Origin: an uncultured Oscillospiraceae bacterium
Lineage (GTDB): Bacteria > Bacillota > Clostridia > Oscillospirales > Oscillospiraceae
Direction of reading: 5' to 3'
Length of the DNA stretch: 64,000 nucleotides
Assembly: GCA_934512135.1 (NCBI GenBank)
Contig: CAKSWT010000002.1
Span: 186,001-250,000, forward strand
Below, piece after piece: positions 23,325 to 32,898 of the stretch. A program made the translations under genes and the position numbers. Each line of letters begins with the position of its first letter. Positions within the stretch are counted from its first letter, which is position 1. The notes below the pieces were generated by a model, which made no database searches, had not been told where the DNA came from, and saw only the letters and a program-made list of their open reading frames with translations.

Positions 23325-25535
23325 ATGCGGACACTGCTGCGCTTTACCTGCGGGTTTTTACTCTCTGCGCTGTGTGCCATTTTCCTCTGCTCGGGGCTGC
23401 ATTTATATCTGGCGGCGGCGGTTTTGCTGGTGCTTTCCATATTGCTCTGCATCCTACGTCCCAGAATTGGCGTGGCTCTTTTGGGCTTTTCTCTGGGGCT
23501 TTTCTGGACGGCGGGATATCAGGCGATTTTTATTGCTCCCTCACAAGCTCTGGCCGGAAGCGTCAGGATCATTTACGGCGAGGCCACAGATTACAGTACC
23601 GAAACGGAGTATGGACTCCGTGTTCCGGCGGTCATCCAGGCCGATGACGTCCAAGTGCGAGCCATGGTATGGCTGAATCAGGAGCAGCCCTTGGAGCCTG
23701 GCGATCAGTTTACCGTGCTGGCAAGTTTAAAGGACGCCTGTTCCAACGACACCAGCTACTACATATCCGACGGCATTCACATTTTGGCTTACGGAAAGGC
23801 CCAATTCCAAAAAACAGGAACAGCGGACCACAAGCTCCGGTATCTGCCGCGGCGTATTGCCCATCGGCTGGACCAGTCCCTTTCCCAGTGTGTTTCCCGG
23901 GATGCCCTGGGCTATGCCATGGCGTTGACCACCGGAAACCGCACGGCGCTGACCACGCTGCAAAAGGAAGACCTTCGAACCTCCGGCATTTATCATGCTC
24001 TGGCCCTTTCCGGCCTCCACCTGACGGTGCTGGTCGGGTCCCTGGGATTCTGGATTTCCAAAGGGCGTCTCCGTGCCTGGATTGGGATTCCCATGAGCGT
24101 TGCCTTCGCCATCGTCACCGGCGCATCGCCGTCTATTGTCCGCGCCGCAGTGATGGAGTGTCTGGTTCTCACCGCCTCCCTGATTGGCAGGGAAGAGGAC
24201 CCGCCTACATCCCTAGCTGCGGCCGGATTGGTGCTGACCATGGAGAATCCCTATTGTATTTTAAACTGGGGTATGCAGCTGAGCTTTGCCTCCATGATCG
24301 GACTGATTCTCCTGGGAGATCGGTTTTACCGTGCCATTGCGGGCAGACGGAGGCGTTCCATATTGCATCGGATTCGCCGCTGGATTGCAGCGCCCCTGTC
24401 CGCCACCGCAGCGGCAACCGTGTTTACCACGCCCCTGATGATGGCATATTTCGGACAGCTTTCCCTGATTGCGCCAATGACAAACCTGCTCGCTGGCTGG
24501 GCTATTGCATGGTGCTTCCAGGGCAGCCTGCTGACCGCCCTGGTTGGCCTGGTCTTTCCCAGTCTTGGCCGTGCCATGGGATGGATCACGGCCTGGCCGA
24601 TTCGGTATGTGCAGGAAATTGCCGGGGCCCTTTCCCGGGTTCCCTTTGCTGCACTGAGCACCGCATCCGGCTATACGGTTGGCTGGGTTTTGCTGGTCTA
24701 TTCTCTGCTTATCCTGCTCCTGTTGCGCCCCAAGGGCCAAGGTCACGGGATCTTACCGGGATGCTGTATGGCTGGGAGCCTTGGGGTATGCCTTTTTCTG
24801 ATGCTTCTCTCCGGCGGCGGTTCCTCTTTTACGGTACTGGACGTAGGACAGGGACAATGTCTTCTGGCGCTGCAGAACGGGCAGGCGGCAATCATCGACT
24901 GCGGCGGCTCCGCCGGCAGCGCCACAGGGGATATGGTCGCAGCGGAGCTGGCATCCTACGGTATCTATCGGGTGGAATACCTGATTTTAACCCACTATGA
25001 TGATGACCACAGCGCCGGGGTCACAGAACTGCTACAGCGGATTCCGGTTTCTACGGTGCTTCTGCCGGATCTTGACCCGGAGGATCCCCACCGACGGGAG
25101 ATCGAGCAGGCTGCGCGGGCACAACACACGGAAATCCTCCATGTCACCGCCCACACAAAGGCTGCGCTGGGAAGCGGCGAGCTGGAGCTCATTCCGCCTG
25201 CCGGTCAGGACCAAAACGCCGGGCTTGCCGTTCTGGTGGAAATGCCGGCGTTTACCGCGCTGATTACCGGAGACATGGACACCCAGCAGGAGCAGGACTT
25301 ACTGGATACTGTTGCCCTTCCCGATGTGAATCTGCTGATTGCAGGACACCACGGCTCAAAATACAGCACCTCTGAGGCGTTGCTGCGCCAGACCGCACCA
25401 GAAATTGTGGCCATCTCCGTGGGGAAGAACAGCTACGGCCATCCGGCTGACGAGACGCTCCGGCGTATTACGGAATATGGCGCACAAATCTACCGAACGG
25501 ATTATCAGGGGACCATTCGATTTAAGGGGGCTTGA
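23325..25535 (+). CDS. comEC: ComEC/Rec2 DNA-uptake channel
   Basis: ComEC is the membrane channel that passes single-stranded DNA into competent cells. The 736-residue protein starts with hydrophobic helices and a DUF4131-type domain. The Competence domain (about residues 200-470) contains SGIYHALALSGLHLTVL and many helices. A C-terminal metallo-beta-lactamase-like domain (about 500-736) has VLDVGQGQCLLALQNG, LTHYDDDHSAGV, IAGHHGSKYSTSE and ISVGKNSYGHPADETL; this part is thought to degrade the non-transported strand. ATG 23325 has AAGGAGGG ahead. The presence of comEC does not prove natural competence; no other com genes are in the window. Confidence 0.95.
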   Translation: MRTLLRFTCGFLLSALCAIFLCSGLHLYLAAAVLLVLSILLCILRPRIGVALLGFSLGLFWTAGYQAIFIAPSQALAGSVRIIYGEATDYSTETEYGLRVPAVIQADDVQVRAMVWLNQEQPLEPGDQFTVLASLKDACSNDTSYYISDGIHILAYGKAQFQKTGTADHKLRYLPRRIAHRLDQSLSQCVSRDALGYAMALTTGNRTALTTLQKEDLRTSGIYHALALSGLHLTVLVGSLGFWISKGRLRAWIGIPMSVAFAIVTGASPSIVRAAVMECLVLTASLIGREEDPPTSLAAAGLVLTMENPYCILNWGMQLSFASMIGLILLGDRFYRAIAGRRRRSILHRIRRWIAAPLSATAAATVFTTPLMMAYFGQLSLIAPMTNLLAGWAIAWCFQGSLLTALVGLVFPSLGRAMGWITAWPIRYVQEIAGALSRVPFAALSTASGYTVGWVLLVYSLLILLLLRPKGQGHGILPGCCMAGSLGVCLFLMLLSGGGSSFTVLDVGQGQCLLALQNGQAAIIDCGGSAGSATGDMVAAELASYGIYRVEYLILTHYDDDHSAGVTELLQRIPVSTVLLPDLDPEDPHRREIEQAARAQHTEILHVTAHTKAALGSGELELIPPAGQDQNAGLAVLVEMPAFTALITGDMDTQQEQDLLDTVALPDVNLLIAGHHGSKYSTSEALLRQTAPEIVAISVGKNSYGHPADETLRRITEYGAQIYRTDYQGTIRFKGA

Positions 25536-25538
25536 CCC

Positions 25539-26588
25539 ATGGCAAAGAAAAAATCGACCACGTCCGAGGGATACCAGCAGCTCAAGGCGGACATCAAGTC
25601 CGGTTCCTTTCACCGGATGTATATATTCTACGGCGAGGAACACTATCTCCTGGAGCACTATCAGAGACAGCTCAAAAAAAAGCTGGCAGATGGTCCCGCG
25701 GAGGACTTCAACTACCATCGTTTTACCGAGGAGACCTGGGATATTGGAGCCCTAAGTGAGGCAGCCGAGGCAATCCCCATGATGAGTCCCAGCAGCCTCA
25801 TAGAAATCATAGACATTGACCCGTTTTCCCGGCCGGAAAGCGAGCGCCAGGCCCTGACAGAGCTGATGTCCGGTCTGCCGGACTACTGCACCGTGGTATG
25901 GATTTTCGACGCCGTCCCCTGGAAGCCGGACAAGCGTATGAAAAAGCTGTGGAGTGCGATTTCCGCTGCAGTTCAGGTGGAATTCGTCAAGCAGCCGGAA
26001 TCCCAGCTGATTCCGTGGATCCGACGGCATTTGGCCACCGGCCAAAAAACCATAAGCGACAATGTCTGCCGCTACCTCATTCTACAGACCGGCGGTTCTA
26101 TGGCCACCCTGTACGCGGAGCTGCAGAAGCTCATGGCCTATTCCGATCAGCCGGAAATCACAAAGTCTGACGTAGACAGCGTTGTCATCCCGGTGGTAGA
26201 AGCCGTAATTTTCGACATAACCAAGGACATCGGGGCACAGAATTTTGACGGTGCCCTGGGAAAGCTACGGGATCTGCTGCGACAGGAGACCGAGCCCATC
26301 GCCATCAATGCCATCATTGGCCGCCAGCTGCGGCAGCTCTACGGTGCGAAGGTCCTGATGGAGCATCGGAAGGGCCCCTACGACTTGATGCGGCTCTACG
26401 GCACCTGGGAGTCCGCCGCCAAGGAATTGTATAACCAAGCGGGACACTTTTCCAAGCGAACCCTGCGCCAGGGCATGGGGCTCTCCGCAGAAACGGACTA
26501 TGCCATGAAAACCTCCGGCGGCGGACAGGCTCAGCTGTTGGAGATGATGATCCTCCGTTTGGCAGAGGACTGCAGGAGGGGACGCTGA
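25539..26588 (+). CDS. holA: DNA polymerase III delta subunit
   Basis: HolA opens the sliding clamp in the clamp-loader complex. The 349-residue length is normal. The N-terminal domain has FHRMYIFYGEEHYLLEHY, a motif shared by Firmicute delta subunits. The middle has LRQLYGAKVLMEHR and the C-terminal collar region ends LLEMMILRLAE. The gene begins 3 bases after comEC, with AAGGGGG ahead of ATG 25539, and its stop overlaps the next start by one base. comEC-holA order is common in Firmicutes. Confidence 0.93.
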   Translation: MAKKKSTTSEGYQQLKADIKSGSFHRMYIFYGEEHYLLEHYQRQLKKKLADGPAEDFNYHRFTEETWDIGALSEAAEAIPMMSPSSLIEIIDIDPFSRPESERQALTELMSGLPDYCTVVWIFDAVPWKPDKRMKKLWSAISAAVQVEFVKQPESQLIPWIRRHLATGQKTISDNVCRYLILQTGGSMATLYAELQKLMAYSDQPEITKSDVDSVVIPVVEAVIFDITKDIGAQNFDGALGKLRDLLRQETEPIAINAIIGRQLRQLYGAKVLMEHRKGPYDLMRLYGTWESAAKELYNQAGHFSKRTLRQGMGLSAETDYAMKTSGGGQAQLLEMMILRLAEDCRRGR

Positions 26589-27178
26589 TGGTTCGAATTG
26601 CAGAGGCCATTTTGGTGGAAGGCCGATATGACAAGAATGCACTTCGACAGGTGGTGGATGCACCTATTTTTGAGACCGACGGCTTTGGAATCTTTAAGGA
26701 TTCCCAGAAGATTGCCTTTCTTCGCCGCGTGGCAGAAAAACGAGGACTGATTCTTCTGACGGACAGCGACGGCGCCGGCTTTGTAATTCGGAATCGGCTA
26801 AAAAGTCAGCTGCCGCCGGACCGGTTGCTCCACGCCTATATTCCGGATATTCCCGGAAAGGAAAAGCGAAAGCAAACCGCCTCCAAGGAAGGTCTGCTTG
26901 GTGTGGAAGGGATGACGCCGGAAATTCTGGTGGAAGTGCTTCGGCGGTCTGGTGCGCACTTTTTGGATGACGATGCTCCGGAGCCCCGGGAAACTGGAAT
27001 CACCCGGCAGGACCTCTTTGCTCTGGGACTTATGGGGGGAAGCAACAGCGCTGCCCGACGGGACTATGTCAAGCGTCAGCTGGAGCTTCCGGCACATCTG
27101 GGAACTGGGGCGTTTCTCGACGCGCTGAACCTGATTACAGATCGGGAAACCCTTGCACAGCTTGCGCTTTCCATCTGA
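26588..27178 (+). CDS. rnmV: RNase M5-type Toprim protein
   Basis: The 196-residue protein matches RNase M5, which trims the 5S rRNA precursor. An N-terminal Toprim domain (1-100) has the acidic set Glu in ILVEGRYDK and DSD in LLTDSDGAG. The C-terminal DUF4093 region contains GVEGMTPEILVEVLRRSG and ITRQDLFALGLMGG. The length agrees with the family (about 185-200). It overlaps holA by one base (TGATG). Toprim proteins can be confused with one another, but the two-domain layout supports this call. Confidence 0.86.
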   Translation: MVRIAEAILVEGRYDKNALRQVVDAPIFETDGFGIFKDSQKIAFLRRVAEKRGLILLTDSDGAGFVIRNRLKSQLPPDRLLHAYIPDIPGKEKRKQTASKEGLLGVEGMTPEILVEVLRRSGAHFLDDDAPEPRETGITRQDLFALGLMGGSNSAARRDYVKRQLELPAHLGTGAFLDALNLITDRETLAQLALSI

Positions 27179-27202
27179 CTGGCGCTTCTCGTGTGATATA
27201 AT
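27174..27202 (+). promoter_or_regulatory. Promoter of proC
   Basis: TCTGAC, 17 bases, TATAAT with an extended TGA before the -10. The weak -35 is offset by the extended -10. It begins inside the end of rnmV. Confidence 0.6.
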
Positions 27203-27268
27203 AAAAACACGTCCCTTGGCTGCAATGCAAGGAGGTAGGGCAGTCTGGACAGCATTGGAGGATTTTCT

Positions 27269-28063
27269 ATGAAAATTGGTATTATAGGCACTGGCAATAT
27301 GGGCGGTGCACTGATGGACGCCTTTTGCCTGGACCCGAACAACACCCTGCGGGCCTACAATCACGGGCGAGAAAAGCTGGAGGCCGTCTGTGGCCGGACC
27401 GGCGCAATTCCGGCCGCCTCTGCCGCAGACGCCATTGACGGCTGTGATGTGATTCTGCTGGCCGTAAAACCCATTGTCATGCCCTCAGTCCTGGAAGAAC
27501 TTGCCCCGGTTCTGCGTCCGGAGCAGCTTGTCGTTTCCATCGCCGTGGGGCTCACCATTGAATCCTACAGCAAAATCCTTGGCCCTGACAAAAAAATTGT
27601 CCGAGCCATGCCCAATACCCCTGCTGCAGTGCAAGCCGGAATGACTGCCTTTGCCTTTGGCCCCCATGTCACCGTGGAGGAGCAGCAGACCGTTCTTGAT
27701 CTGTTCTCCCTGGCCGGTGGAACCGCCGTGCTGCCGGAGCGGTTGATGAACGCAGTTTCGGCCTTGACCGGCTCCAGCCCTGCCTATGTGTATATGTTTA
27801 TTGAGGCCATGGCAGATGCCGGGTGTTATGCAGGGATTCCTCGGGCCCAGGCCTATCAGCTGGCAGCCCAGGCTGTCCTCGGATCCGCCAAAATGGTCTT
27901 GGAAACCGGAAAGCATCCGGGTGTATTAAAGGATGAGGTTTGCTCTCCCGGCGGAACAACCATCCGCGCAGTGGCGGAGCTGGAGCGCTGTGGCATGCGC
28001 AGCGCCGTGATTGAGGCCATCAAGGCCTGTGTAGATGCGGCCGGTACGCCGCAAACCAAGTAA
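27269..28063 (+). CDS. proC: Pyrroline-5-carboxylate reductase
   Basis: ProC makes proline from pyrroline-5-carboxylate with NAD(P)H in the cytosol. The 264 residues begin with the Rossmann motif IGIIGTGNMGGALMDAF and include VILLAVKPIVMPSVL and VRAMPNTPAAVQAGMTA. The C-terminal signature is LKDEVCSPGGTTIRAVAELE. The length is normal. It is monocistronic between its own promoter and a hairpin. Confidence 0.96.
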   Translation: MKIGIIGTGNMGGALMDAFCLDPNNTLRAYNHGREKLEAVCGRTGAIPAASAADAIDGCDVILLAVKPIVMPSVLEELAPVLRPEQLVVSIAVGLTIESYSKILGPDKKIVRAMPNTPAAVQAGMTAFAFGPHVTVEEQQTVLDLFSLAGGTAVLPERLMNAVSALTGSSPAYVYMFIEAMADAGCYAGIPRAQAYQLAAQAVLGSAKMVLETGKHPGVLKDEVCSPGGTTIRAVAELERCGMRSAVIEAIKACVDAAGTPQTK

Positions 28064-28093
28064 ACAAAACCGCTGAAAAGCCGTGTTTTGCTC

Positions 28094-28143
28094 AGGCCCT
28101 AGAGAGATTCGCCTCATGCTGTCTCCTCTAGGGCCTTGATTAT
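28094..28143 (+). terminator. Probable terminator after proC
   Basis: An 11-bp stem AGGCCCTAGAG / CTCTAGGGCCT with a 21-base loop, followed by TGATTATCATT. The T-content of the tail is moderate. Confidence 0.6.
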
Positions 28144-28255
28144 CATTCATCCCATCCGGGACACGCTGTGATCCCTATGGGCCATAGGGTTGACACAAAC
28201 CTGATCTCAATTGCCCCCATTGGCAACTCTTTTCCCAGTTAATGCAGTAAAACTG

Positions 28256-28284
28256 TTGACATTTATCAATAGTTTCGGTATGCT
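28256..28284 (+). promoter_or_regulatory. Promoter of the citrate synthase gene
   Basis: TTGACA, 17 bases, TATGCT; 24 bases ahead of the start codon. Confidence 0.7.
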
Positions 28285-28307
28285 ATATGGAAAAGGAGGC
28301 GATTTGT

Positions 28308-29657
28308 ATGAACCAGAATCCGGAGCTGATCCGCCGTTGGGCGGAGGAACTCTCCAACCAGGACAAGATTTCTCCCGAGCTTTACGATCAGTATGGTGTC
28401 AAACGCGGACTTCGAGATAAAAACGGAAAGGGCGTTCTGGCCGGTCTTACGAGTATTTCTAACGTATGTGGGAAGCAATTAGTCAACGGGGAGGAGGTCC
28501 CCTGTGAAGGGCAGCTCTATTATCGGGGCTACTCCATTTTTGACCTGGTCCGAGGGGCCATCCGGGATCATCACTCTCTCATGGAGGAATGTACCTATCT
28601 TTTGCTGTTTGGGAAACTCCCGGACACGGCGGAACTGAAGCTGTTTCAGGATACACTGGCTCAAGTCAGAACACTTCCTCAGAATTTCACCAGGGATGTT
28701 ATCATGAAGGCCCCCAGCAGTGATGTCATGAACACCCTGACCCGCAGTGTATTGACCCTTAGCTCCTATGACCCCAGGGCGCTGGACACATCCCTTGAAA
28801 ATGTTCTGCGCCAGTCTCTGATGCTGATTAGCCTTATGCCGGTGCTTTCGGTTTATGGCTACCATGCCTACAATCACTACCTTCGGGACGGGAGCTTCTA
28901 TATTCACAATCCCGATCCGGCGCTGAATACGGCGGAGAATCTGCTGATGATGCTGCGTCCGGACCAGCGCTTCACCAAGCTGGAGGCCCTGGTTCTGGAT
29001 CTGTGCCTGGCCCTGCATATGGAGCACGGCGGAGGCAACAACTCCGCCTTTACCACCCATGTGGTGACCTCCGCAGGGTCGGACACCTATTCCACCGTAG
29101 CCGCAGCCCTTTGCTCTCTCAAGGGCCCCAAGCACGGCGGCGCAAACATTAAGGTTGCCCAAATGATGGACGATCTCAAGGCACATGTAGGCGATGTCAC
29201 CGACCAAGAGGAGGTACACCGCTACCTGGAGCTGTTACTGGCCGGGCAGGCCTTTGACCACACCGGACTGATTTATGGCATGGGCCATGCGGTTTATTCT
29301 CTGTCCGATCCCCGTGCCGTGGTGTTCAAGCAGTTTGTGGAGCAGCTGGCTGCTGAAAAAGGAAAACAAGAAGACTTTCGACTTTACGCCATGGTGGAGC
29401 AGATGGCACCACAGATCATTTGTGAGAAGCGTCGCATTTACAAGGGAGTCTGTGCCAATGTGGATTTCTACAGCGGCTTTGTCTATAGCATGCTGGGCAT
29501 TCCCAGGGAACTGTTCACACCGATTTTCGCGGTAGCCCGCATCGCAGGCTGGAGCGCTCACCGCATGGAGGAGCTAACCAACACCGATAAAATCATCCGT
29601 CCCGCCTATAAAAGCGTCGCTCCGCAGCGGAGCTATGTGCCGCTGGCTCAACGGTGA
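28308..29657 (+). CDS. gltA: Citrate synthase
   Basis: The enzyme condenses acetyl-CoA and oxaloacetate. The 449-residue form starts at ATG 28308 with AAAAGGAGG ahead; a longer frame from 28287 would include that site. Catalytic motifs are ALHMEHGGGNNS (His), SLKGPKHGGANIKVA (His), LIYGMGHAVYSLSDPRA and CANVDFYSGFVYSMLG (Asp). No aconitase or isocitrate dehydrogenase gene is adjacent, so whether it feeds glutamate synthesis or a wider cycle cannot be told from this window. Confidence 0.94.
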   Translation: MNQNPELIRRWAEELSNQDKISPELYDQYGVKRGLRDKNGKGVLAGLTSISNVCGKQLVNGEEVPCEGQLYYRGYSIFDLVRGAIRDHHSLMEECTYLLLFGKLPDTAELKLFQDTLAQVRTLPQNFTRDVIMKAPSSDVMNTLTRSVLTLSSYDPRALDTSLENVLRQSLMLISLMPVLSVYGYHAYNHYLRDGSFYIHNPDPALNTAENLLMMLRPDQRFTKLEALVLDLCLALHMEHGGGNNSAFTTHVVTSAGSDTYSTVAAALCSLKGPKHGGANIKVAQMMDDLKAHVGDVTDQEEVHRYLELLLAGQAFDHTGLIYGMGHAVYSLSDPRAVVFKQFVEQLAAEKGKQEDFRLYAMVEQMAPQIICEKRRIYKGVCANVDFYSGFVYSMLGIPRELFTPIFAVARIAGWSAHRMEELTNTDKIIRPAYKSVAPQRSYVPLAQR

Positions 29658-29743
29658 GGCGCAAAAAACGTCTTATGTGTATTCCTGCTTGCGCCCCCTT
29701 GAGACCTGTGATAGAATACTCTTCGATTGGGCGGTGATATTCA

Positions 29744-31237
29744 GTGCATACTTTAAAAAACATGTACAGACGGTTTCAACAACTTCGGTGCTCTGAACAA
29801 CTTCTTTGCGGTATTATTTTGAGTGCAGCCATTATTTCAGTTCTCCCTGTACTTTGGATTGGTCTATACAATGTTCCTTGTGCGGATGACTATTCCTATG
29901 GTGCGGGAACACACCACACCTGGGAGCAAACCGGTTCCATTTGGGAAGTTTTCTGTGCTGCATTGCGGAGCACTCGTGGGTGGTATCAGGCGTGGCAAGG
30001 CACATTTTCTGCTATCATTTTAATGTGCCTACAGCCTGCAGTTTATGGAGAATCGTACTACAAGCTGGTCACTTTTCTTTTGGTCGGTCTCTTGGCAATT
30101 GGCGAGGTGTTCTTTTCATGGGTGGTATTTCGGCGGTACTTTAAATCGACCTGTTCGCAATTTCTTATGATTGCAGCTGTCTGGTTTGTGATGTCGGTTC
30201 AATTGGCACCGAGCGCAGTTGAGGCATTTTACTGGTACAATGGCGGCATCTATTACACTGGTTTCTTTTCCCTCATGCTGATTTTCTTTGGCGTGTTGCT
30301 CTTGAGCATCCAATCCAAAAGTCGCTGTGCTCACGTCAGTCAGGTCACCCTTTCATGTTTCATCGGTTTTCTCTTGGGCGGAAGCAACTATGTTACGGCC
30401 CTGATTTCCGCATTGGTGGTTGCACTTAGTGTTGTGTTACTGATTTTTCTCAGGAATCCCCGTTGGAAAACAATCCTTCTTCCGTTTTTCTTTACACTGG
30501 CTGCATTGATTGTGAGTGGAATCGCTCCCGGAAATCAAGTGCGACAGAACGCTTTGCAGTCCATCCCACCATTGGAAGCAGTTAAGCTGTCCATCATCAC
30601 AGCGGCGGGAGCCATCGGGTCCAATCTTGACCTGCTGCATATTTTATGCTTTAGCTTCTGTGGGATCATCTTATGGAAAATCGCAAAAAACACAACATTT
30701 CGATTTCCATGTCCAGTATTCGTGGGCTTGCTAAGCTTTGGAATTTTTGTAGCGCACTATTGTCCACCCTTTTTCAGCATGAATACCATCGGCCCCGGTC
30801 GACTTCAGAACATTGTCTATGACACATATGTTTTCCTGATTATGTTCAATATTTTTTATGTTCTTGGCTGGATACAGCAGCACATACTGCTACAGCACGA
30901 CGCAGAACGTACATCCTCCTATTCAAGTCTGGCCCTTGCTACCATGGCCCTTTGTATTTCGCTGTGCTGTGCATATGTACCTCGAAATACCCCCATGACC
31001 GCAACCCGGGCCCTCCAATCCCTCCGTTCCGGTGCAGCAGCCCAATACTACTCTGAGTTTCAGGACCGCCTCACCATACTAAAAGACCCACAGGTCCAGG
31101 ATGCTGTGTTCACTTCTTATTCTCAGCGTCCCTATGTTCTGTTCTTCACGGATATATCCGAGGATCCTCAATTCTGGTCTAATCTTGCCATGGCAGATTA
31201 TTACCACAAGCAGAGCGTATCAGTATCTGCAAAATAA
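29744..31237 (+). CDS. DUF6056-type polytopic membrane protein
   Basis: This 497-residue protein has about ten membrane helices and a short C-terminal soluble part. The motif NVPCADDYSYGAGTHHTW in the first outer loop, with an Asp pair just after helix 1, fits DUF6056 and resembles the loop of GT-C glycosyltransferases that use lipid-linked sugars. A transferase role is only inferred. The likely start is GTG 29744 with GGCGGTGA ahead. By eye its GC content and codon use are lower than its neighbours. It opens a lower-GC patch that runs to about 32.8 kb, which suggests acquisition. Confidence 0.72.
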   Translation: MHTLKNMYRRFQQLRCSEQLLCGIILSAAIISVLPVLWIGLYNVPCADDYSYGAGTHHTWEQTGSIWEVFCAALRSTRGWYQAWQGTFSAIILMCLQPAVYGESYYKLVTFLLVGLLAIGEVFFSWVVFRRYFKSTCSQFLMIAAVWFVMSVQLAPSAVEAFYWYNGGIYYTGFFSLMLIFFGVLLLSIQSKSRCAHVSQVTLSCFIGFLLGGSNYVTALISALVVALSVVLLIFLRNPRWKTILLPFFFTLAALIVSGIAPGNQVRQNALQSIPPLEAVKLSIITAAGAIGSNLDLLHILCFSFCGIILWKIAKNTTFRFPCPVFVGLLSFGIFVAHYCPPFFSMNTIGPGRLQNIVYDTYVFLIMFNIFYVLGWIQQHILLQHDAERTSSYSSLALATMALCISLCCAYVPRNTPMTATRALQSLRSGAAAQYYSEFQDRLTILKDPQVQDAVFTSYSQRPYVLFFTDISEDPQFWSNLAMADYYHKQSVSVSAK

Positions 31238-31323
31238 GTTTTCGAAAACTTCTTGCCTATACCCCAGGCATATGAAAAACAACAGCTCCGGTCCTTGAAG
31301 GGGTTTTGAAAGGAATGAATATC

Positions 31324-31647
31324 ATGGACTTTTCCATCAACGAAATGCTTGCCATGCAGACAGCCTTACAGGAAAAGTACAACGACAAATGGGAGGGCGT
31401 TTCTCCCCAAGTGGGTCAGAACAAAGTTCTGTGGATGATCGGCGAAATCGGCGAGGTAATCGATGTTGTTAAGAAAAACGGCTGGGAGGAAGCAACGCAG
31501 AATCCTGAGCATCGGAAAGACCTTGTGGAGGAGCTGGCAGATGTACTCATGTACTACAATGACGTTCTTCTGTGTTACGGTATCACCGCCGAGGAACTGA
31601 AAAAAGCCTATACAGAGAAATTCCAGCGAAACATGACCCGCTGGTAA
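31324..31647 (+). CDS. MazG-like nucleotide pyrophosphohydrolase
   Basis: The 107-residue all-alpha protein carries the MazG/dUTPase-like metal site: EIGEVIDVV in one helix and DLVEELADVLMYY in the next (E-x2-E and E-x2-D pairs). Such enzymes hydrolyse (d)NTPs to monophosphates. Start ATG 31324 has AAAGGA ahead; ATG 31306 is an alternative. It sits 16 bases before a Nudix hydrolase, so the pair probably acts in nucleotide clean-up. Confidence 0.82.
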   Translation: MDFSINEMLAMQTALQEKYNDKWEGVSPQVGQNKVLWMIGEIGEVIDVVKKNGWEEATQNPEHRKDLVEELADVLMYYNDVLLCYGITAEELKKAYTEKFQRNMTRW

Positions 31648-31663
31648 GAAAAGGAGAACATAA

Positions 31664-32122
31664 ATGGCGCGTGAAGAAAAGACAATCCTGACCAATATGT
31701 GCATGGTCTACGATGATAACGGAAATGTGCTGGTAGAGGACCGCTGCAAGCCGGAATGGCCCGGCATCACCTTTCCCGGCGGACACGTGGAGCACGGCGA
31801 GTCCTTCGTGGCTTCGGTGATTCGAGAGGTCAAGGAGGAAACCGGGCTGGACATCGAGCATCCCGTGCTCTGCGGCATCAAGCAGTGGTACGAGAAGGAG
31901 GACGTGCGCTATGTGGTGCTGTTTTTCAAGACCAATCTGTTTTCCGGCACCGTCCGCTCCTCGGAGGAGGGGGAGGTCTATTGGATGCCACGGGAGCAGC
32001 TTAGTCAATGCCAGCTGGCAACCGATATGGACGAAATGATTGAGATTTTTGAGTCCGAGGACCGGACGGAGTTTTATTACTATTATAATGAGGATGGAAG
32101 CTGGGGGCATACCGTGCTGTGA
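31664..32122 (+). CDS. Nudix hydrolase (MutT-like)
   Basis: The 152-residue protein has a complete Nudix box from GGHVEHGES to REVKEETGL (G-x5-E-x7-REUxEExGU), the metal and pyrophosphate site. WPGITFPGGH ahead and VYWMPREQL behind are typical of 8-oxo-dGTP diphosphatases such as MutX and YjhB. The C-terminal YYYYNEDGSWGH is unusual. AAAGGAG precedes ATG 31664. It is likely co-transcribed with the MazG-like gene. The substrate is not fixed by sequence. Confidence 0.88.
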   Translation: MAREEKTILTNMCMVYDDNGNVLVEDRCKPEWPGITFPGGHVEHGESFVASVIREVKEETGLDIEHPVLCGIKQWYEKEDVRYVVLFFKTNLFSGTVRSSEEGEVYWMPREQLSQCQLATDMDEMIEIFESEDRTEFYYYYNEDGSWGHTVL

Positions 32123-32146
32123 AGCCTATTGTGAGCAGGTAATGAA

Positions 32147-32779
32147 ATGGAAATAATTGATGCATACAAAGATAATCCTTGTGGTGTTTTATCAATTCCT
32201 TATTGGAAGAATAAATACATTGAGATTCCTCCAAATATGAAAATACTCCATGAGAATGATTTTCGTAATAGTAATCATTCGGAATACATGGATGAGCCTT
32301 ATTTTCGACTATATCACTCCCTTGAGAAGATTGATGCAATAGCACTAGATGGGATCTCCATTGTAACTGCAAAACAAGATGATATTCCTCTTTTTGTCGA
32401 AGTGATCAATCAATCCTATACAGATTTGTCTGTTACAATAGAGCAGCTTAACATGTATACACAAACAGCGGTATATTCCCCCGACTTATGGGTTATGGCT
32501 GTTGATAAGACGACTGACACGATTGTAGGGTGTGGAATTGCAGATTTTGATAGGGAACTAGGTGAGGGCATTATTGAATGGGTTCAAGTAATCCCTGCTT
32601 ACAGAGGGAATCAAATCGGACAGCTTATAGTAAGCGAATTGTTGGGACGAATGAAAAGTATTGCTAAGTTTGTAACCGTATCTGGAAAAATCGACAATAT
32701 TACAAATCCAGAGAGGCTATATAGAAAATGTGGTTTTGTTGGTAATGACGTTTGGCATATTCTGACTAAAAGGAAATAA
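32147..32779 (+). CDS. GNAT-family acetyltransferase
   Basis: The 210-residue protein has a C-terminal GNAT domain (about 85-205). The acetyl-CoA loop lies in VQVIPAYRGNQIGQLIVSEL, and the closing strand in RLYRKCGFVGND. The N-terminal 80 residues (ENDFRNSNHSEYMDEPYFRL) form an extra domain also seen in some Firmicute GNATs. The DNA is clearly AT-rich compared with both sides, with many ATA, AAT and TTA codons, which indicates recent transfer. The substrate is unknown. Confidence 0.83.
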   Translation: MEIIDAYKDNPCGVLSIPYWKNKYIEIPPNMKILHENDFRNSNHSEYMDEPYFRLYHSLEKIDAIALDGISIVTAKQDDIPLFVEVINQSYTDLSVTIEQLNMYTQTAVYSPDLWVMAVDKTTDTIVGCGIADFDRELGEGIIEWVQVIPAYRGNQIGQLIVSELLGRMKSIAKFVTVSGKIDNITNPERLYRKCGFVGNDVWHILTKRK

Positions 32780-32822
32780 CAGTTCTACATATGATCCTGC
32801 GCAAAATCAGATAAAAAGAGGA

Positions 32823-32851
32823 TTGCAGTTTCCGCGCCGTCTTGCTATACT
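32823..32851 (+). promoter_or_regulatory. Promoter of the second LysR gene
   Basis: TTGCAG, 17 bases, TATACT, 47 bases ahead of the start codon. Confidence 0.6.
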
Positions 32852-32898
32852 GACTGGGGGGCCTGCGGCCTAACATGTGTGAGTAAGAAGGTGTCAAA

